Of a stretch of DNA of 64,000 bases, positions 42,254 to 50,946 are shown piece after piece (within the stretch, counting starts at the first letter, position 1; every line of letters begins with the position of its first letter). Source of the stretch: Modestobacter excelsi (lineage in GTDB: Bacteria > Actinomycetota > Actinomycetes > Mycobacteriales > Geodermatophilaceae); assembly GCF_005930495.1 (NCBI RefSeq), contig NZ_SJEX01000006.1, positions 1 to 64,000 of the forward strand. Reading direction: 5' to 3'. Both the position numbers and the translations under genes were made by a program. The notes under the pieces are model-generated. The model was not told where the DNA came from, made no database searches, and worked only from the letters and a program-made list of their open reading frames with translations.

Positions 42254-43257
42254 GCGAGGTCTCCTCTTCCCCGCTCGCCCGGCGCGCGCTCCTCCATCGC
42301 GGCGAGCCGGGTCAGCCGGTCGACGACGGCCTGGCGCATCCGCTGCGGCGCCTCGACGAGCACGTCGGGGCCGTAGGAGGCCAGCTCGTCGGCCAGCGCC
42401 CACGGCGTGGTGGTGCGCACCTGCAGCCGGTCGTCGCCGTCGTCGGCGGGGCCGAGCGGCTCGGCGTGCCGGCGCAGGCCGATGGCGGTGCCGGGGCGGG
42501 CCCGCACGACCACCAGGTGCTCCTCCCGGGCCTCCTGCCGGGCCACCACCGCGGCCAGGTCCAGGTCGGCCGGGGGTTGGAAGGCGCCCTCGGGCCCGCT
42601 GGGGCGCGGCGTCCCGGTGACCCGGGACAGCCGGAACACCCGCGGTGCCTGCCGGTCGAGGTCGTGCCCGACCAGGTACCAGCGGCCGTGCCAGGCGACC
42701 ACGCCCCAGGGCTGGACGCGGCGCCGGCTGGCCTTCTCGGCGTCCGGGCGGCGGTAGTCGAAGGCCAGCTCGCGGCGATCGCGGGCCGCGGCGTAGCAGG
42801 GCTCGAAGGCGGGCTCGCCGGCGTCCAGGCGTGGCTGGATCTGGATGCCGCGGGTCTGGTCGACCTCGATGCCGGCGGCCCGCAGCTTGACCAGCGCGCT
42901 CTGCGCCGCGCCGGCGAGCTGCGCGGACTGCCACAGCCGCAGCGCCAGGCCGACCGCCGCGGCCTCCTCGCCGGTGAGGGTGATCTCGGGCAGCTCGTAG
43001 TCGGCGCGGGCGATCCGGTAGCCGTCCTCGGTGTCGAAGACGCTGGTGCGGCCGGTCTCCAGCGGGACGCCGATCTCGCGGAGCTCGGCCTTGTCCCGCT
43101 CGAACATCCGCTTGAACGCCTCGTCGGCCCGATCGGTGCCGTCGTCGGGCTCGTAACCGGGGACCGTGTCGCGGATCCTGGCCGCCGACACGTACTGCCG
43201 GGTGCCGAGCAGGGCGATGACCAGGTTGACCAGTCGTTCTGCCCGCTTGGCTGCCAC
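42250..43257 (-). CDS. pafB: PafB, WYL-domain DNA-damage regulator
   Basis: About 335 residues: AAKRAERLVNLVIALLGTRQ begins the winged helix, then a WYL domain (ELAFDYRRPDAEKASRRRVQPWGVVAWHGRWYLVGHD) and a C-terminal WCX domain. GTG 43257 is six bases from TAGCCT (43269-43264), so I prefer it to the GTG at 43263, which would touch the -10. Co-translated with pafC. PafBC would recognise TGTCR-type promoters, of which candidates lie before mpa, pup, the RecB-like gene and the isochorismatase. Confidence 0.93.
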   Translation of the reverse strand: MAAKRAERLVNLVIALLGTRQYVSAARIRDTVPGYEPDDGTDRADEAFKRMFERDKAELREIGVPLETGRTSVFDTEDGYRIARADYELPEITLTGEEAAAVGLALRLWQSAQLAGAAQSALVKLRAAGIEVDQTRGIQIQPRLDAGEPAFEPCYAAARDRRELAFDYRRPDAEKASRRRVQPWGVVAWHGRWYLVGHDLDRQAPRVFRLSRVTGTPRPSGPEGAFQPPADLDLAAVVARQEAREEHLVVVRARPGTAIGLRRHAEPLGPADDGDDRLQVRTTTPWALADELASYGPDVLVEAPQRMRQAVVDRLTRLAAMEERAPGERGRGDLA

Positions 43258-43263
43258 GTGCAC

Positions 43264-43323
43264 AGGCTAGTGCCCCGCCACTGCCGGTCTCTCCCGGCGA
43301 TCGGCCTCCCGGCTGACTACCCT
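43264..43323. promoter_or_regulatory. Divergent leaderless promoters (pafB / DUF3866)
   Basis: Minus-strand TAGCCT (43269-43264) is six bases from the pafB GTG; plus-strand TACCCT (43318-43323) is six bases from the DUF3866 GTG at 43330. Confidence 0.5.
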
Positions 43324-43329
43324 GCCCCG

Positions 43330-44448
43330 GTGACCAGCGACGCCTCCGCCGTGCCCGGCAGCCGGATCCGCTGGCGCCGCGGCCGGGTCACCGAGCTCGG
43401 CCGGTCCTGGCGGGACGCTCAGGAGATGACCGTCGAGGTGGACGGCGACGGGACGCTGCGGGCACTGGCCCACCCCTCCCTGGTCGGGACGCCCCGGGTC
43501 GGGGACGACGTGCTGCTCAACACCACCGCGTGGGCGCAGCGGCTGGGCACCGGCGGGTACGCGCTGGTGGTCGCCGTCCCCGACCGGCTGCCGGCGGACC
43601 CGACCGGCCCGGGACACCTGGTCAAGGGCCGGTACACGCCGCTGCAGGTGACCGTGCAGGGCGTCGACGAGCAGGACACCGAGCACCACCGGCTGATCGC
43701 CGAGGCCGAGGACCTGGGCGGCATGCCGGTCGTCGTGGCGGACCTGCACTCGGCGCTGCCCGCAGTCCTCGCCGGGGTGCAGGCCACCGACCCGGCGCTG
43801 CGGGTGGCCTACGTGATGACCGACGGCGGGGCGCTGCCGGCGGCGTTCTCCCGCACGCTGGACGCGCTGGCCGACTCGCTGGCCGGGGTGGTGACCGTCG
43901 GCCAGGCGTTCGGCGGGGACCTGGAGGCGGTCACCGTGCACACCGGGCTGCTAGCAGCCCGGCACGTGCTGCACGCCGACGTCACGATCGTCACCCAGGG
44001 CCCGGGCAACCTGGGCACCGGGACGCCGTGGGGGTTCTCCGGGGTGGCCGCCGGCGAGGTGTGCAACGCGGTGCACGTGCTGGGTGGGCAGACGGTGGGG
44101 GCGCTGCGGATCTCCGAGGCCGACCCGCGGCCCCGGCACCGCGGGGTCTCCCACCACTCGCTGACCGCGTTCGGCCGGGTCGCGCTGGGCGGGGTGTACC
44201 TGGTGGCCCCCCGCGGGCTGGGCTCGGAGCTGGGCAGCCAGGTCGAGGAGGACCTGGCGGGCCAGCCGCAGCGCAACCCGATCGAGTGGGTCGACAGCGA
44301 CGGGCTGGAGGCGGCGCTGCGGGACGTCGGCGTCCCGCTGTCCACGATGGGCCGCGGGCTCGAGGAGGACCGCGCCTACTTCCTGGCCGCGGCCGCAGCG
44401 GGCCGGTACGCCGCCCAGCTGACGCTCTTCGGCCCGCTGTCGGCCTGA
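43330..44448 (+). CDS. DUF3866 family protein
   Basis: A 372-residue protein of the DUF3866 family, found widely in actinobacteria beside pafBC-type loci. Recognisable blocks: IRWRRGRVTELGRSW at the N-terminus, TQGPGNLGTGTPWGFSGVAAGE and SHHSLTAFGRVALGG in the middle, with a conserved GSELGSQVEEDL. No catalytic motif known to me, no signal peptide, no transmembrane helix. GTG 43330 is six bases after TACCCT. Function unknown. Confidence 0.8.
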   Translation: MTSDASAVPGSRIRWRRGRVTELGRSWRDAQEMTVEVDGDGTLRALAHPSLVGTPRVGDDVLLNTTAWAQRLGTGGYALVVAVPDRLPADPTGPGHLVKGRYTPLQVTVQGVDEQDTEHHRLIAEAEDLGGMPVVVADLHSALPAVLAGVQATDPALRVAYVMTDGGALPAAFSRTLDALADSLAGVVTVGQAFGGDLEAVTVHTGLLAARHVLHADVTIVTQGPGNLGTGTPWGFSGVAAGEVCNAVHVLGGQTVGALRISEADPRPRHRGVSHHSLTAFGRVALGGVYLVAPRGLGSELGSQVEEDLAGQPQRNPIEWVDSDGLEAALRDVGVPLSTMGRGLEEDRAYFLAAAAAGRYAAQLTLFGPLSA

Positions 44449-44570
44449 CCGGCCACTCCCCTGCTCCGGCGCCCACCGGAGCTCACGTCCCGGATCCCCT
44501 GGCCCGGGCCGGCGCCCGCCGGCGACCGGGCCGAGGGGCGATGCCCGGTCGCCGGCCGCCGGGTCACTGT

Positions 44571-44628
44571 CGTCGTCGTTGCTGGTCTTCCTTTTCGACC
44601 AGGACGTCGCAGTTGTTGGCGATAACGG
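44571..44628 (+). repeat. Dispersed repeat copy D
   Basis: GTCGTCGTTGCTGGTC, a CTGGTC/GACCAG hairpin around a pyrimidine-rich loop, then the core GTTGGCGATAACGG (44615-44628, one change from the consensus) followed by T. The GTTGCTGGTCTTCC block is shared with copy F. Confidence 0.65.
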
Positions 44629-44710
44629 TTGTTGGTGGTGAATGGACCGATCGGGGCCATCTGATGACGACATCGGCGACGCAGTGGTCGGCGTCGCCGG
44701 CGCTGTCCAG

Positions 44711-44748
44711 CGTTCGTGGTGGAACGAAAGAGTAGTTGGGGATAACGG
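44711..44748 (+). repeat. Dispersed repeat copy E
   Basis: A hairpin CGTTC-GTGGTG-GAACG (44711-44726) is followed after 8 nt by the exact core GTTGGGGATAACGG (44735-44748) and TCGTAGGT. GTTCGTGGT also occurs in copy B. Confidence 0.65.
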
Positions 44749-45099
44749 TCGTAGGTGATACACCTCCATGCCCGCCGGCTGTGGCGCCGGTACCGCGAGG
44801 CAGACGACTCCCCGCCTGCCGCTAGGGCACCGGTTCATCACCGACCTCAGCCATCGATGTGCCCCAGGGCGCTCGCCTGTCCTGCACCTGGTCGGCACGC
44901 CGCCGTCCGCGCCGATCACCGGTGCGACCACTCCAGGCCCGGTCGGTCAGTGCTCGCCTCGACCATCTGCGCCGACCCTCGGTCCGGCCGCCCACTCCGC
45001 ATGCGGCCGTGACCAAATCCTCCGTGGCGTCCGGGTGCTGTGCCATCCCTTCCGGCCTGGGCGGAGATGCTGAACGGGAGCGGGAGTCCCCGCTTCGGT

Positions 45100-45149
45100 G
45101 CTGGTCTTCCGCGTTGCCTCGCGTGTGACCCGACAGTTGGGGATAACGG
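45100..45149 (+). repeat. Dispersed repeat copy F
   Basis: Exact core GTTGGGGATAACGG (45136-45149) preceded by GTGCTGGTCTTCC as in copy D. Its end touches the stop codon (45150-45152) of the minus-strand pseudogene. Confidence 0.65.
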
Positions 45150-45919
45150 TCATATCTGCGGCACGGCCTGCCCGAGCGGAGGCAGGACGTCGGTCAGCCA
45201 CCAGGTCGCGTCCGGGCCCCCGCCGCCGAGCAGCGTGCGCGCCGGCCGACCATCGATCTCGACCGGCAACGCCCGGCCAGCGGTGGACAGGTGACCGTGA
45301 GGTGCACGGCGTCGAACGCCTCAGCGACGGCGGACGAGCCGGGGATCACCCAGCCCTCGTCCCGGCCGGGAACCTCCCACCAGACGCCCCTCCGGGTGGC
45401 GCTGACCTCCAACGGGAACCGCTCAACCAGGGCGACCCACGCTCCGGGCCGGGTGACCTCGTGCACCCGGGTGGAGTGGCGGACCTCCACCCGGCCAGCT
45501 CCGAGCGGTCGGCCACCCCATCTCGTCCTCGACCAGCAGCAGGGCGACCGGCGCCGGACGGTCGGCGACGGAGCCACGGTGGGCCCGGCTGGTGACCGGC
45601 ACCCGGGACAGAACGGGCGTGGACCACCATGCGCCGCCGGCCGCTGCCGCGAGGACGAGGTCCACCTCGTCCGGGCCCTGCCAGTAGCGGGTGGCGTCCA
45701 CGGAGGCGAGCAGCGCGGTCAGCAGCGCTCGTCGATGACCGCAGCCAGGTAGGTGACCGTCAGCGCGGCCCGGACGTCACCCATCGCCTCGAACCGGGCA
45801 GGCACGGACCTGTGCCCGTGCCACGGCGGCCCGACCTCGCCGTCGGGCCGCCCGAGCAGCTCGGCGCAGAGCCGCCGACCGCGCGGCCCGGACAGCAGGT
45901 CGGCGACGCGATCGGTCAC
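45150..45919 (-). pseudogene. Frameshifted gene downstream of pafA, unknown family
   Basis: Four reading-frame segments join into one plausible protein of about 250 residues. They are: MTDRVADLLSGPRGRRL to TYLAAVIDER (45919 to about 45725); LLTALLASVDATRYWQGPDE to LLVEDEM (to about 45520); GGRPLGAGRVEVRHSTRVHE to FDAVHLTV (to about 45285); and HLSTAGRALPVEIDGRPART to GQAVPQI ending TGA at 45150. Each junction needs a one-base indel, one of them in a GGGG run. The start lies 21 bp after the pafA stop. I do not recognise the family. Sequencing error is possible but three separate indels favour decay. Confidence 0.65.
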
Positions 45920-45940
45920 CGGCGCAGTGTGCCCGGTGAC

Positions 45941-47299
45941 CTACATCGACGCGATGAGCTTTTCCACCCGCTCGTCGACGGCCTTGAACGGGTCCTTGCA
46001 GAGCACGGTCCGCTGGGCCTGGTCGTTGAGCTTGAGGTGCACCCAGTCGACGGTGAAGTCGCGGCGCTTCTCCTGCGCCCGCCGGATGAACTCACCGCGC
46101 AGCTTGGCCCGGGTCGTCTGCGGCGGCACGTTCTTGGCCTCGAAGATCGCCGGGTCGTGCGTCACCCGGTCGACCTGGCCGGCGTTCTCCAGCAGGTAGT
46201 AGAGACCCCGACCGCGGCGGATGTCGTGGTAGGCGAGGTCCATCTGGGCCACCCGCGGGCTGGACAGCGGGAGGTCCCGCTTGCCCCGGTACCGCTCGAT
46301 GAGCTGGTACTTGATCGCCCAGTCGATCTCCCGGTCGATCAGGCTCAGGTCGCCGCCGTCGATGGCCTTGAGGGTACGGCCCCACAGCTCGAGCATCTGC
46401 CGGTGGACCGGCCCGTAGCCCTCGCGCTCGACGAACTCGGCGGCCCGGTCGTGGTACTCCTGCTGGATCTCCAGCGCGGACATCTCCCGGCCGTTGGCCA
46501 GCCGCACCTTGCGCCGCCCGGTCATGTCGTGGCTGATCTCGCGGATCGCCCGGATCGGGTTCTCCAGCGTCATGTCCCGCAGCACGATGCCCTGCTCGAT
46601 CATCCGCAGCACCAGGTCGGTGATGGTGACCTTGAGCAGCGTCGTCGTCTCGCTCATGTTGGAGTCGCCGACGATGACGTGCAGCCGCCGGTAGCGCTCG
46701 GCGTCGGCGTGCGGCTCGTCGCGGGTGTTGATGATCGGCCGGGAGCGGGTGGTGGCGCTGGAGACGCCCTCCCAGATGTGCTCGGCGCGCTGGCTGACGC
46801 AGTAGACGGCGCCGCGGGGGGTCTGCAGCACCTTGCCTGCACCGACGACCATCTGCCGGCTGACCAGGAACGGGATCAGCACGTCGGCGAGCCGGCTGAA
46901 CTCGCCGTGCCGGCCGACCAGGTAGTTCTCGTGGCAGCCGTAGCTGTTGCCGGCCGAGTCGGTGTTGTTCTTGAACAGGTAGATGTCGCCGGTGACGCCC
47001 TCCTCGTTCAGGCGCTGCTCGGCGTCGATCATCAGGCCCTCGAGGATCCGCTCCCCCGCCTTGTCGTGGACGACGAGCTCGGTGACGTCATCGCACTCGG
47101 CGGTGGCGTACTCGGGGTGGCTGCCCACGTCGAGGTACAGCCGGGAGCCGTTCCGCAGGAACACGTTGGAGCTGCGTCCCCAGGAGACGACGCGGCGGAA
47201 GAGGTAGCGCGCCACCTCGTCAGGTGAGAGGCGTCGCTGACCCTTGAAGGTGCAGGTGACGCCGTACTCGGTCTCGATGCCGAAGATCCGTCGTTCCAC
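45941..47299 (-). CDS. pafA: Pup-protein ligase PafA
   Basis: From GTG 47299 the product is 452 residues, the same length as M. tuberculosis PafA; the frame continues 21 codons upstream without homology. N-terminal [18 protein letters not shown] contains the catalytic-loop Glu, with further ATP/Mg2+ ligands in [51 protein letters not shown]. It forms the isopeptide bond between the C-terminal Glu of Pup and substrate lysines. Unlike Dop it lacks the long Dop-loop. Confidence 0.96.
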   Translation of the reverse strand: MERRIFGIETEYGVTCTFKGQRRLSPDEVARYLFRRVVSWGRSSNVFLRNGSRLYLDVGSHPEYATAECDDVTELVVHDKAGERILEGLMIDAEQRLNEEGVTGDIYLFKNNTDSAGNSYGCHENYLVGRHGEFSRLADVLIPFLVSRQMVVGAGKVLQTPRGAVYCVSQRAEHIWEGVSSATTRSRPIINTRDEPHADAERYRRLHVIVGDSNMSETTTLLKVTITDLVLRMIEQGIVLRDMTLENPIRAIREISHDMTGRRKVRLANGREMSALEIQQEYHDRAAEFVEREGYGPVHRQMLELWGRTLKAIDGGDLSLIDREIDWAIKYQLIERYRGKRDLPLSSPRVAQMDLAYHDIRRGRGLYYLLENAGQVDRVTHDPAIFEAKNVPPQTTRAKLRGEFIRRAQEKRRDFTVDWVHLKLNDQAQRTVLCKDPFKAVDERVEKLIASM

Positions 47300-47358
47300 C
47301 TCGCTCAGCCTAGGCGTCCGCGGCGCGCTCGGCTCGTGTCCCGAGCGCGCCGCGCCGC

Positions 47359-48270
47359 TCACTGGTCGCCGGTCGTGCTGTCGCCGTCGGTACCGCCGCC
47401 GACGCCGTCCTGAGTGCCCGGCTGGGCGGACGCCTGCTCGGTGCCGCCGGCGGTGTCGATCGCCGCCGGGTCACCCAGCCCCGGCGGGGTGCCCGGCGCC
47501 GGGGCGCTGGGCGCGTGGCCGGCTGCCGCCTCGGCCGGTGGCGCCTCGTCAGGGGCCGGCTGGTCGGCGAGCAGGGCGGCGAGCGCGGCGCCGACGACCC
47601 GGCGGAAGGCCCGCTTCGGCCGGCGCCGGTCCAGGACGGCGACCTCGAGCTGCTCGGCGGGGAGCTGCGCGCGCCCTCCGCCGTTGGCCGCGGTCGCCGA
47701 GCTGACCGCGGACAGCGCCTGCACGCCCACCCGCAGCGCCTCGGCCAGGCCGAGGCCGTGGGTGAAGTGTTGCCGCAGGTTCGCGGTGACCGCGTCGGCC
47801 TGTCCACCCATGACGACGAAGTCCGGCTCGTCGACGATCGACCCGTCGAAGGTCAGCCGGTAGAGCTGGTCGGACTCGGGGGTGTCGCCCACCTCGGCGA
47901 CGCAGAGCTCCACCTCGAAGGGCTTCATCTGCTGGGTGAAGACCTCACCGAGGGTCTGCGCGTAGGCGTTGGCGATGACCCGGCCGGTGACGTCACGGCG
48001 GTTGTAGGAGTACCCGCGGACGTCTGCCAGCCGGATGCCGGCGACCCGCAGGCCCTCGAACTCCGAGTAGCGGCCGACCGCAGCGAAGCCGATCCGGTCG
48101 TAGAGCTCGCTCACCTTGTGCAGCGTGGAGCTGGGGTTCTCCGCGATGAACAGCACTCCGTCGGCGTAGGTGAGGACGGCGACGCTGCGGCCGCGGGAGA
48201 TGCCCTTGCGGGCGTACTCCGAGCGGTCCCGCATGAGCTGCTCGGGCGAGGCGTAGTACGGCATGGTCAT
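47359..48270 (-). CDS. prcA: Proteasome alpha subunit PrcA
   Basis: A 303-residue alpha-type subunit. [31 protein letters not shown] is the gate-forming N-terminus and H0 helix; the fold continues to about residue 240. It lacks the N-terminal catalytic Thr. The last 65 residues are an Ala/Pro/Gly/Asp-rich low-complexity tail, longer than in M. tuberculosis. Starts at 48270 or two codons later. Follows prcB by 3 bp. Confidence 0.96.
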   Translation of the reverse strand: MTMPYYASPEQLMRDRSEYARKGISRGRSVAVLTYADGVLFIAENPSSTLHKVSELYDRIGFAAVGRYSEFEGLRVAGIRLADVRGYSYNRRDVTGRVIANAYAQTLGEVFTQQMKPFEVELCVAEVGDTPESDQLYRLTFDGSIVDEPDFVVMGGQADAVTANLRQHFTHGLGLAEALRVGVQALSAVSSATAANGGGRAQLPAEQLEVAVLDRRRPKRAFRRVVGAALAALLADQPAPDEAPPAEAAAGHAPSAPAPGTPPGLGDPAAIDTAGGTEQASAQPGTQDGVGGGTDGDSTTGDQ

Positions 48271-48273
48271 GGC

Positions 48274-49116
48274 TCAGCCCTCCCGCTCGGCGGCGGCCCG
48301 GTCGGCGACGATCGCCTCGGCGACCGCGGCGACCTCGTCGTCGGTCAGCCGGACCGCGCCCTCGGCGTCGACCCGGTACACGATCGGGTAGAGCCGCCGG
48401 ACGGGGTCGGGACCGCCGGTGGCGGAGTCGTCGTCGGCGGCGTCGTAGAGGGCCTCGACGAGCGCGCGGGTGGCGGCGTCGGCGGACAGGCCGGAGCGCC
48501 ACGTCTTCTTCAGCGAGTTCTTGGCGAACAGTGAACCGGAGCCGACCGAGGCGTAGCCGCGCTCCTCGTAGTTCCCGCCGGTGACGTCGTAGCTGAAGAT
48601 CCGGCCGGGGCTCGCGCCCTCGGCGGCGTCGAGGTCGTACCCGGCGAACAGCGGGACGACGGCCAGGCCCTGCATCGCCGCGCCGAGGTTGCCGCGGATC
48701 ATGCCGGCGAGGCGGTTGGCCTTGCCGTCGAGGGACATCGTCATCCCCTCGATCTTCTCGTAGTGCTCGAGTTCGACCTGGTAGAGCCGGACCATCTCGA
48801 TCGCGATGCCCGCGGCACCGGCGATGCCGATGACCGACCAGGAGTCCGCCGCGTAGACCTTCTCGATGTCCCGGCTGGAGATGAGGTTGCCCATGGTCGC
48901 CCGCCGGTCGCCACCCATGAGCACGCCGCCGTCGAAGGTGACCGAGACGATCGTGGTGGCGTGCGGGGCGAGCTCGGCCACCGACACCGCCGGCAACGTG
49001 CGCCGGCCGGGCAGCAGGTCGGGGGCGGCAGTGCCCAGGAAGTCGGTGAACGAAGAGCCCACCCGGTCCAGATAGGCGGGCGTGAACCCGCTCCGGGCAG
49101 CTGACGTGTCGCTCAC
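48274..49116 (-). CDS. prcB: Proteasome beta subunit PrcB
   Basis: A 280-residue beta subunit with a propeptide (1-53). Cleavage before Thr54 in [12 protein letters not shown] exposes the catalytic N-terminal threonine; [13 protein letters not shown] and [29 protein letters not shown] are typical active-site surroundings. Fourteen copies make the two inner rings of the 20S core. The gene is first in the prcB-prcA-pafA run; a 14-bp palindrome lies 58 bp upstream. Confidence 0.97.
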   Translation of the reverse strand: MSDTSAARSGFTPAYLDRVGSSFTDFLGTAAPDLLPGRRTLPAVSVAELAPHATTIVSVTFDGGVLMGGDRRATMGNLISSRDIEKVYAADSWSVIGIAGAAGIAIEMVRLYQVELEHYEKIEGMTMSLDGKANRLAGMIRGNLGAAMQGLAVVPLFAGYDLDAAEGASPGRIFSYDVTGGNYEERGYASVGSGSLFAKNSLKKTWRSGLSADAATRALVEALYDAADDDSATGGPDPVRRLYPIVYRVDAEGAVRLTDDEVAAVAEAIVADRAAAEREG

Positions 49117-49173
49117 GCAGCCGCCTCGCCGGCGCTCGGCACCAGCGTGAGCGCGGCTGCCGCATACCTAGGT

Positions 49174-49187
49174 GAGCTCGCGAGCTC
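49174..49187. promoter_or_regulatory. Palindrome upstream of prcB
   Basis: GAGCTCG-CGAGCTC is a perfect 14-bp palindrome. It is inside a longer symmetry: GTGAGC at its left edge and GCTCAC at its right, framed by ATAC and GTAT. The gap (49117-49352) separates prcB from the endonuclease gene and has no gene, so it likely holds a separate prcB promoter and operator. Confidence 0.45.
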
Positions 49188-49352
49188 GCTCACGTATCCA
49201 CCTCTCTCGCCGCCGGGAGTGCGCGGCCTCGACTGCTCGGACCCGTCCGCGGGGTCACCGGCGGACGTCGTTGCGACCCTACCGGCGGGGCGCCGCCGCG
49301 CGCGTCGCCCGGCATGGACGTCCCTTGCCCAACCCATCGTGCTGGCCTGGGG

Positions 49353-50048
49353 TCAGGGCGTCAGCCCCCGTTGCTGCATCGCCCGCCAGCGCGCCATCCC
49401 GGGACTGCAGGCTCTCGCCCTCGGCGACCCCGTCAGCGTCTGACCGGCGGGGTCGCGTGGATGCTCCCGGTGGTGCTCGACGTAGTCCGCCGCCGCGCGC
49501 AGGACAGCCGGGTCGTCCCGGAACTGCCCGAGACCGCCGTTGCAGTTGAAACAGAGCAGCGCTCTGACCGCATTCGTGTCGTGATCATGGTCGACCTGCT
49601 CCGCCGGCGCTTCCCGGCAGATGGCACACAGACCGCCTTGGTCGTTCAGCATCAGCTCGGCCTCGTCGGCGGTGATGCCATACCGCCGGCTCAAGTGATA
49701 TGTGCGGGAGCCGCCGACTTTTTCTCGCGATGCGCGTGACCGTTGGTTGTGGCACGGCTTGCAGTAGGCGTGGTAGCCGCTTGACGTGCGGACAGTTCGC
49801 ACGAAGTCCGTGAGCGGTAGCACCCGACCACAGTCAGGACACCACTTGTGCCCTTCTGGCACGACGATGTCCTCGGGGACGGCCCGTTGGACGCGCGGTG
49901 AGGTGCGCCTTGCCTCACGACTCCTCAGCGCCCGCTCCGCTAGGTGCTCACGACAATAGAACGCGAGGCCATCGCGAGACCGAGCATTTTTAGAGAACTC
50001 AGAAACCGGCCGATGACTCCGACAATCGCGACAGAACTTCGTGTCCAT
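49353..50048 (-). CDS. Endonuclease VII-type HNH nuclease in the proteasome locus
   Basis: A 231-residue protein. Two short CxxC zinc-ribbon units come first (FCRDCRSHRPVSEF..FYCREH and WCPDCGRVLPLTDF..YCKPCHNQ), then the endonuclease VII/HNH domain: GGLCAICREAPAEQVDHDHDTNAVRALLCFNCNGGLGQF, with the HNH His-Asp-His core DHDHD and four Cys for zinc. Phage T4 endonuclease VII resolves branched DNA. The gene begins 21 bp after pup on the same strand. Its tie to pupylation is unknown; AT-richer than its neighbours near the start, suggestive of transfer. Confidence 0.85.
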   Translation of the reverse strand: MDTKFCRDCRSHRPVSEFSKNARSRDGLAFYCREHLAERALRSREARRTSPRVQRAVPEDIVVPEGHKWCPDCGRVLPLTDFVRTVRTSSGYHAYCKPCHNQRSRASREKVGGSRTYHLSRRYGITADEAELMLNDQGGLCAICREAPAEQVDHDHDTNAVRALLCFNCNGGLGQFRDDPAVLRAAADYVEHHREHPRDPAGQTLTGSPRARACSPGMARWRAMQQRGLTP

Positions 50049-50069
50049 GTCGATTTTGCGCGAAGTTAC

Positions 50070-50279
50070 TCACTGGCCCCCTTTTTGTACGTAAGCACGG
50101 ACGAACTCCTCCGCATTCTCCTCGAGCACCCCGTCGATCTCGTCGAGGAGGGAATCGACGTCCTCGGTGACCTCCTTGGTGCGCTGGGAGACGTCGGTGT
50201 CGACCGACGCCTCGACCTCCTCGGTGTCCTCGCGCGACCGCGTGGCCCGCTGCTGCCCGCCGGTGTCCCTGGTGGCCAT
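50070..50279 (-). CDS. pup: Prokaryotic ubiquitin-like protein Pup
   Basis: A 69-residue disordered acidic protein. The C-terminal half VDSLLDEIDGVLEENAEEFVRAYVQKGGQ is diagnostic: it forms the helix bound by Mpa coiled coils and ends in Gly-Gly-Gln, so Dop must deamidate the last Gln to Glu before PafA can use it. AGGAGGACGAG precedes ATG. The upstream -10/TGTC motif suggests DNA-damage control. Confidence 0.97.
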   Translation of the reverse strand: MATRDTGGQQRATRSREDTEEVEASVDTDVSQRTKEVTEDVDSLLDEIDGVLEENAEEFVRAYVQKGGQ

Positions 50280-50320
50280 CTCGTCCTCCTGAGCTCGGTG
50301 CTGGGTCGGTACTGGACTTG

Positions 50321-50343
50321 AAGCTACCCGCGTGGTGTGACAG
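50321..50343 (-). promoter_or_regulatory. PafBC-like promoter of pup
   Basis: CTGTCACAC (50343-50335), eight bases, TAGCTT (50326-50321): TGTCR and the N8 spacing match the RecA-NDp layout, though only 6 of 9 upstream positions agree. The leader to the ATG would be about 35 nt. Confidence 0.35.
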
Positions 50344-50403
50344 TTCGCCGTCGTCGCGCCGCGGACGGGGAGAGCGGTCGAGCGGGCCGGCTCTAGCGCC
50401 CAG

Positions 50404-50946
50404 CCTCACCCGGCGCCCGAGGACCCCGCGCTCTCCGGGCTGGTCGTCCTCGCCCCCGCGGCGGAGCCGGTCGTCGGCCGACACCGGCAGCTGCTGGACG
50501 AGAACGCCGCACGGGGAGCACCGGCGCACGCGACCGTGCTCTTCCCGTTCCTCCCGCCGACCGCCCTGGACGCGGCGACCCTCGAAGGGGTCCGGGCAGC
50601 CGTCGCCGGGGTGCCTGCCTTCGACCACGAGTTCCGGCGCACCGCCTGGTTCGGCGACGACGTCCTGTGGCTCGCCCCCGAGGACCCCGAGCCGTTCCGC
50701 GAGCTCACCGGCCGGCTGTCCGCCGCGCTCCCGGAGAACCCGCCGTCCGAGGGGCGCTTCCCCGACGTCGTCCCGCACCTGACGGTCGGCCACCGGCGTC
50801 CGCGGCCACTGCTGGAAGCGGCGGAACGCGAGGTGCGGACCGGGCTGCCGGTCCGCGGCCGCGCGACCGAGGTCGTCCTGCTCGCGGGGGGCACCCCGGA
50901 CGACCGCTGGGCGGTCCGGGCGTCGTTCCCCCTCGAGCGCGGCTCA
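50404..50946 (+). pseudogene. 2'-5' RNA ligase-like gene without start or stop codon
   Basis: The frame LSGLVVLAPAAEPVVGRHRQ, then LLDENAARGAPAHATVLFPF, through DDVLWLAPEDPEPF and FPDVVPHLTVGHRRPR to RWAVRASFPLERG covers a whole 2H phosphoesterase domain of about 170 residues. Both catalytic HxTx motifs are intact (HATV, HLTV). No ATG, GTG or TTG lies in frame between an upstream TGA near 50338 and the GTG at 50536, which would remove the first HxTx. At the 3' end the frame has no stop and runs antisense through dop. So it looks recently broken at both ends, or is initiated unusually. Confidence 0.6.

Larger units (their letters stand above)
44449..45149. other. Gene-free stretch with three tandem repeat copies
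   Basis: About 700 bp without a supported gene. It contains repeat copies D, E and F (cores 44615, 44735, 45136), all in plus orientation, and numerous small hairpins. No reading frame has a motif or ribosome site. Copy F directly abuts the stop codon of the pseudogene that follows on the minus strand. Confidence 0.65.

Noticed and set aside
44711-44726. Possible SOS box CGTTC-N6-GAACG in repeat copy E
   Set aside because: The half-sites are in reverse order to a LexA box (GAAC-N4-GTTC), so it is only a hairpin.
118-45149. GTTGGGG repeats as integron attC sites
   Set aside because: The last base of GTTRRRY would be G instead of a pyrimidine, no matching RYYYAAC partner was found at attC distance, and no integron integrase is present.
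118-45149. GTTGGGG repeats as ordinary DnaA boxes or an origin
   Set aside because: They contain TTATCCCCA rather than TTATCCACA, are dispersed over 45 kb near dif, and no dnaA/dnaN/gyr genes are near. A DnaA-titration role was kept only as an alternative.
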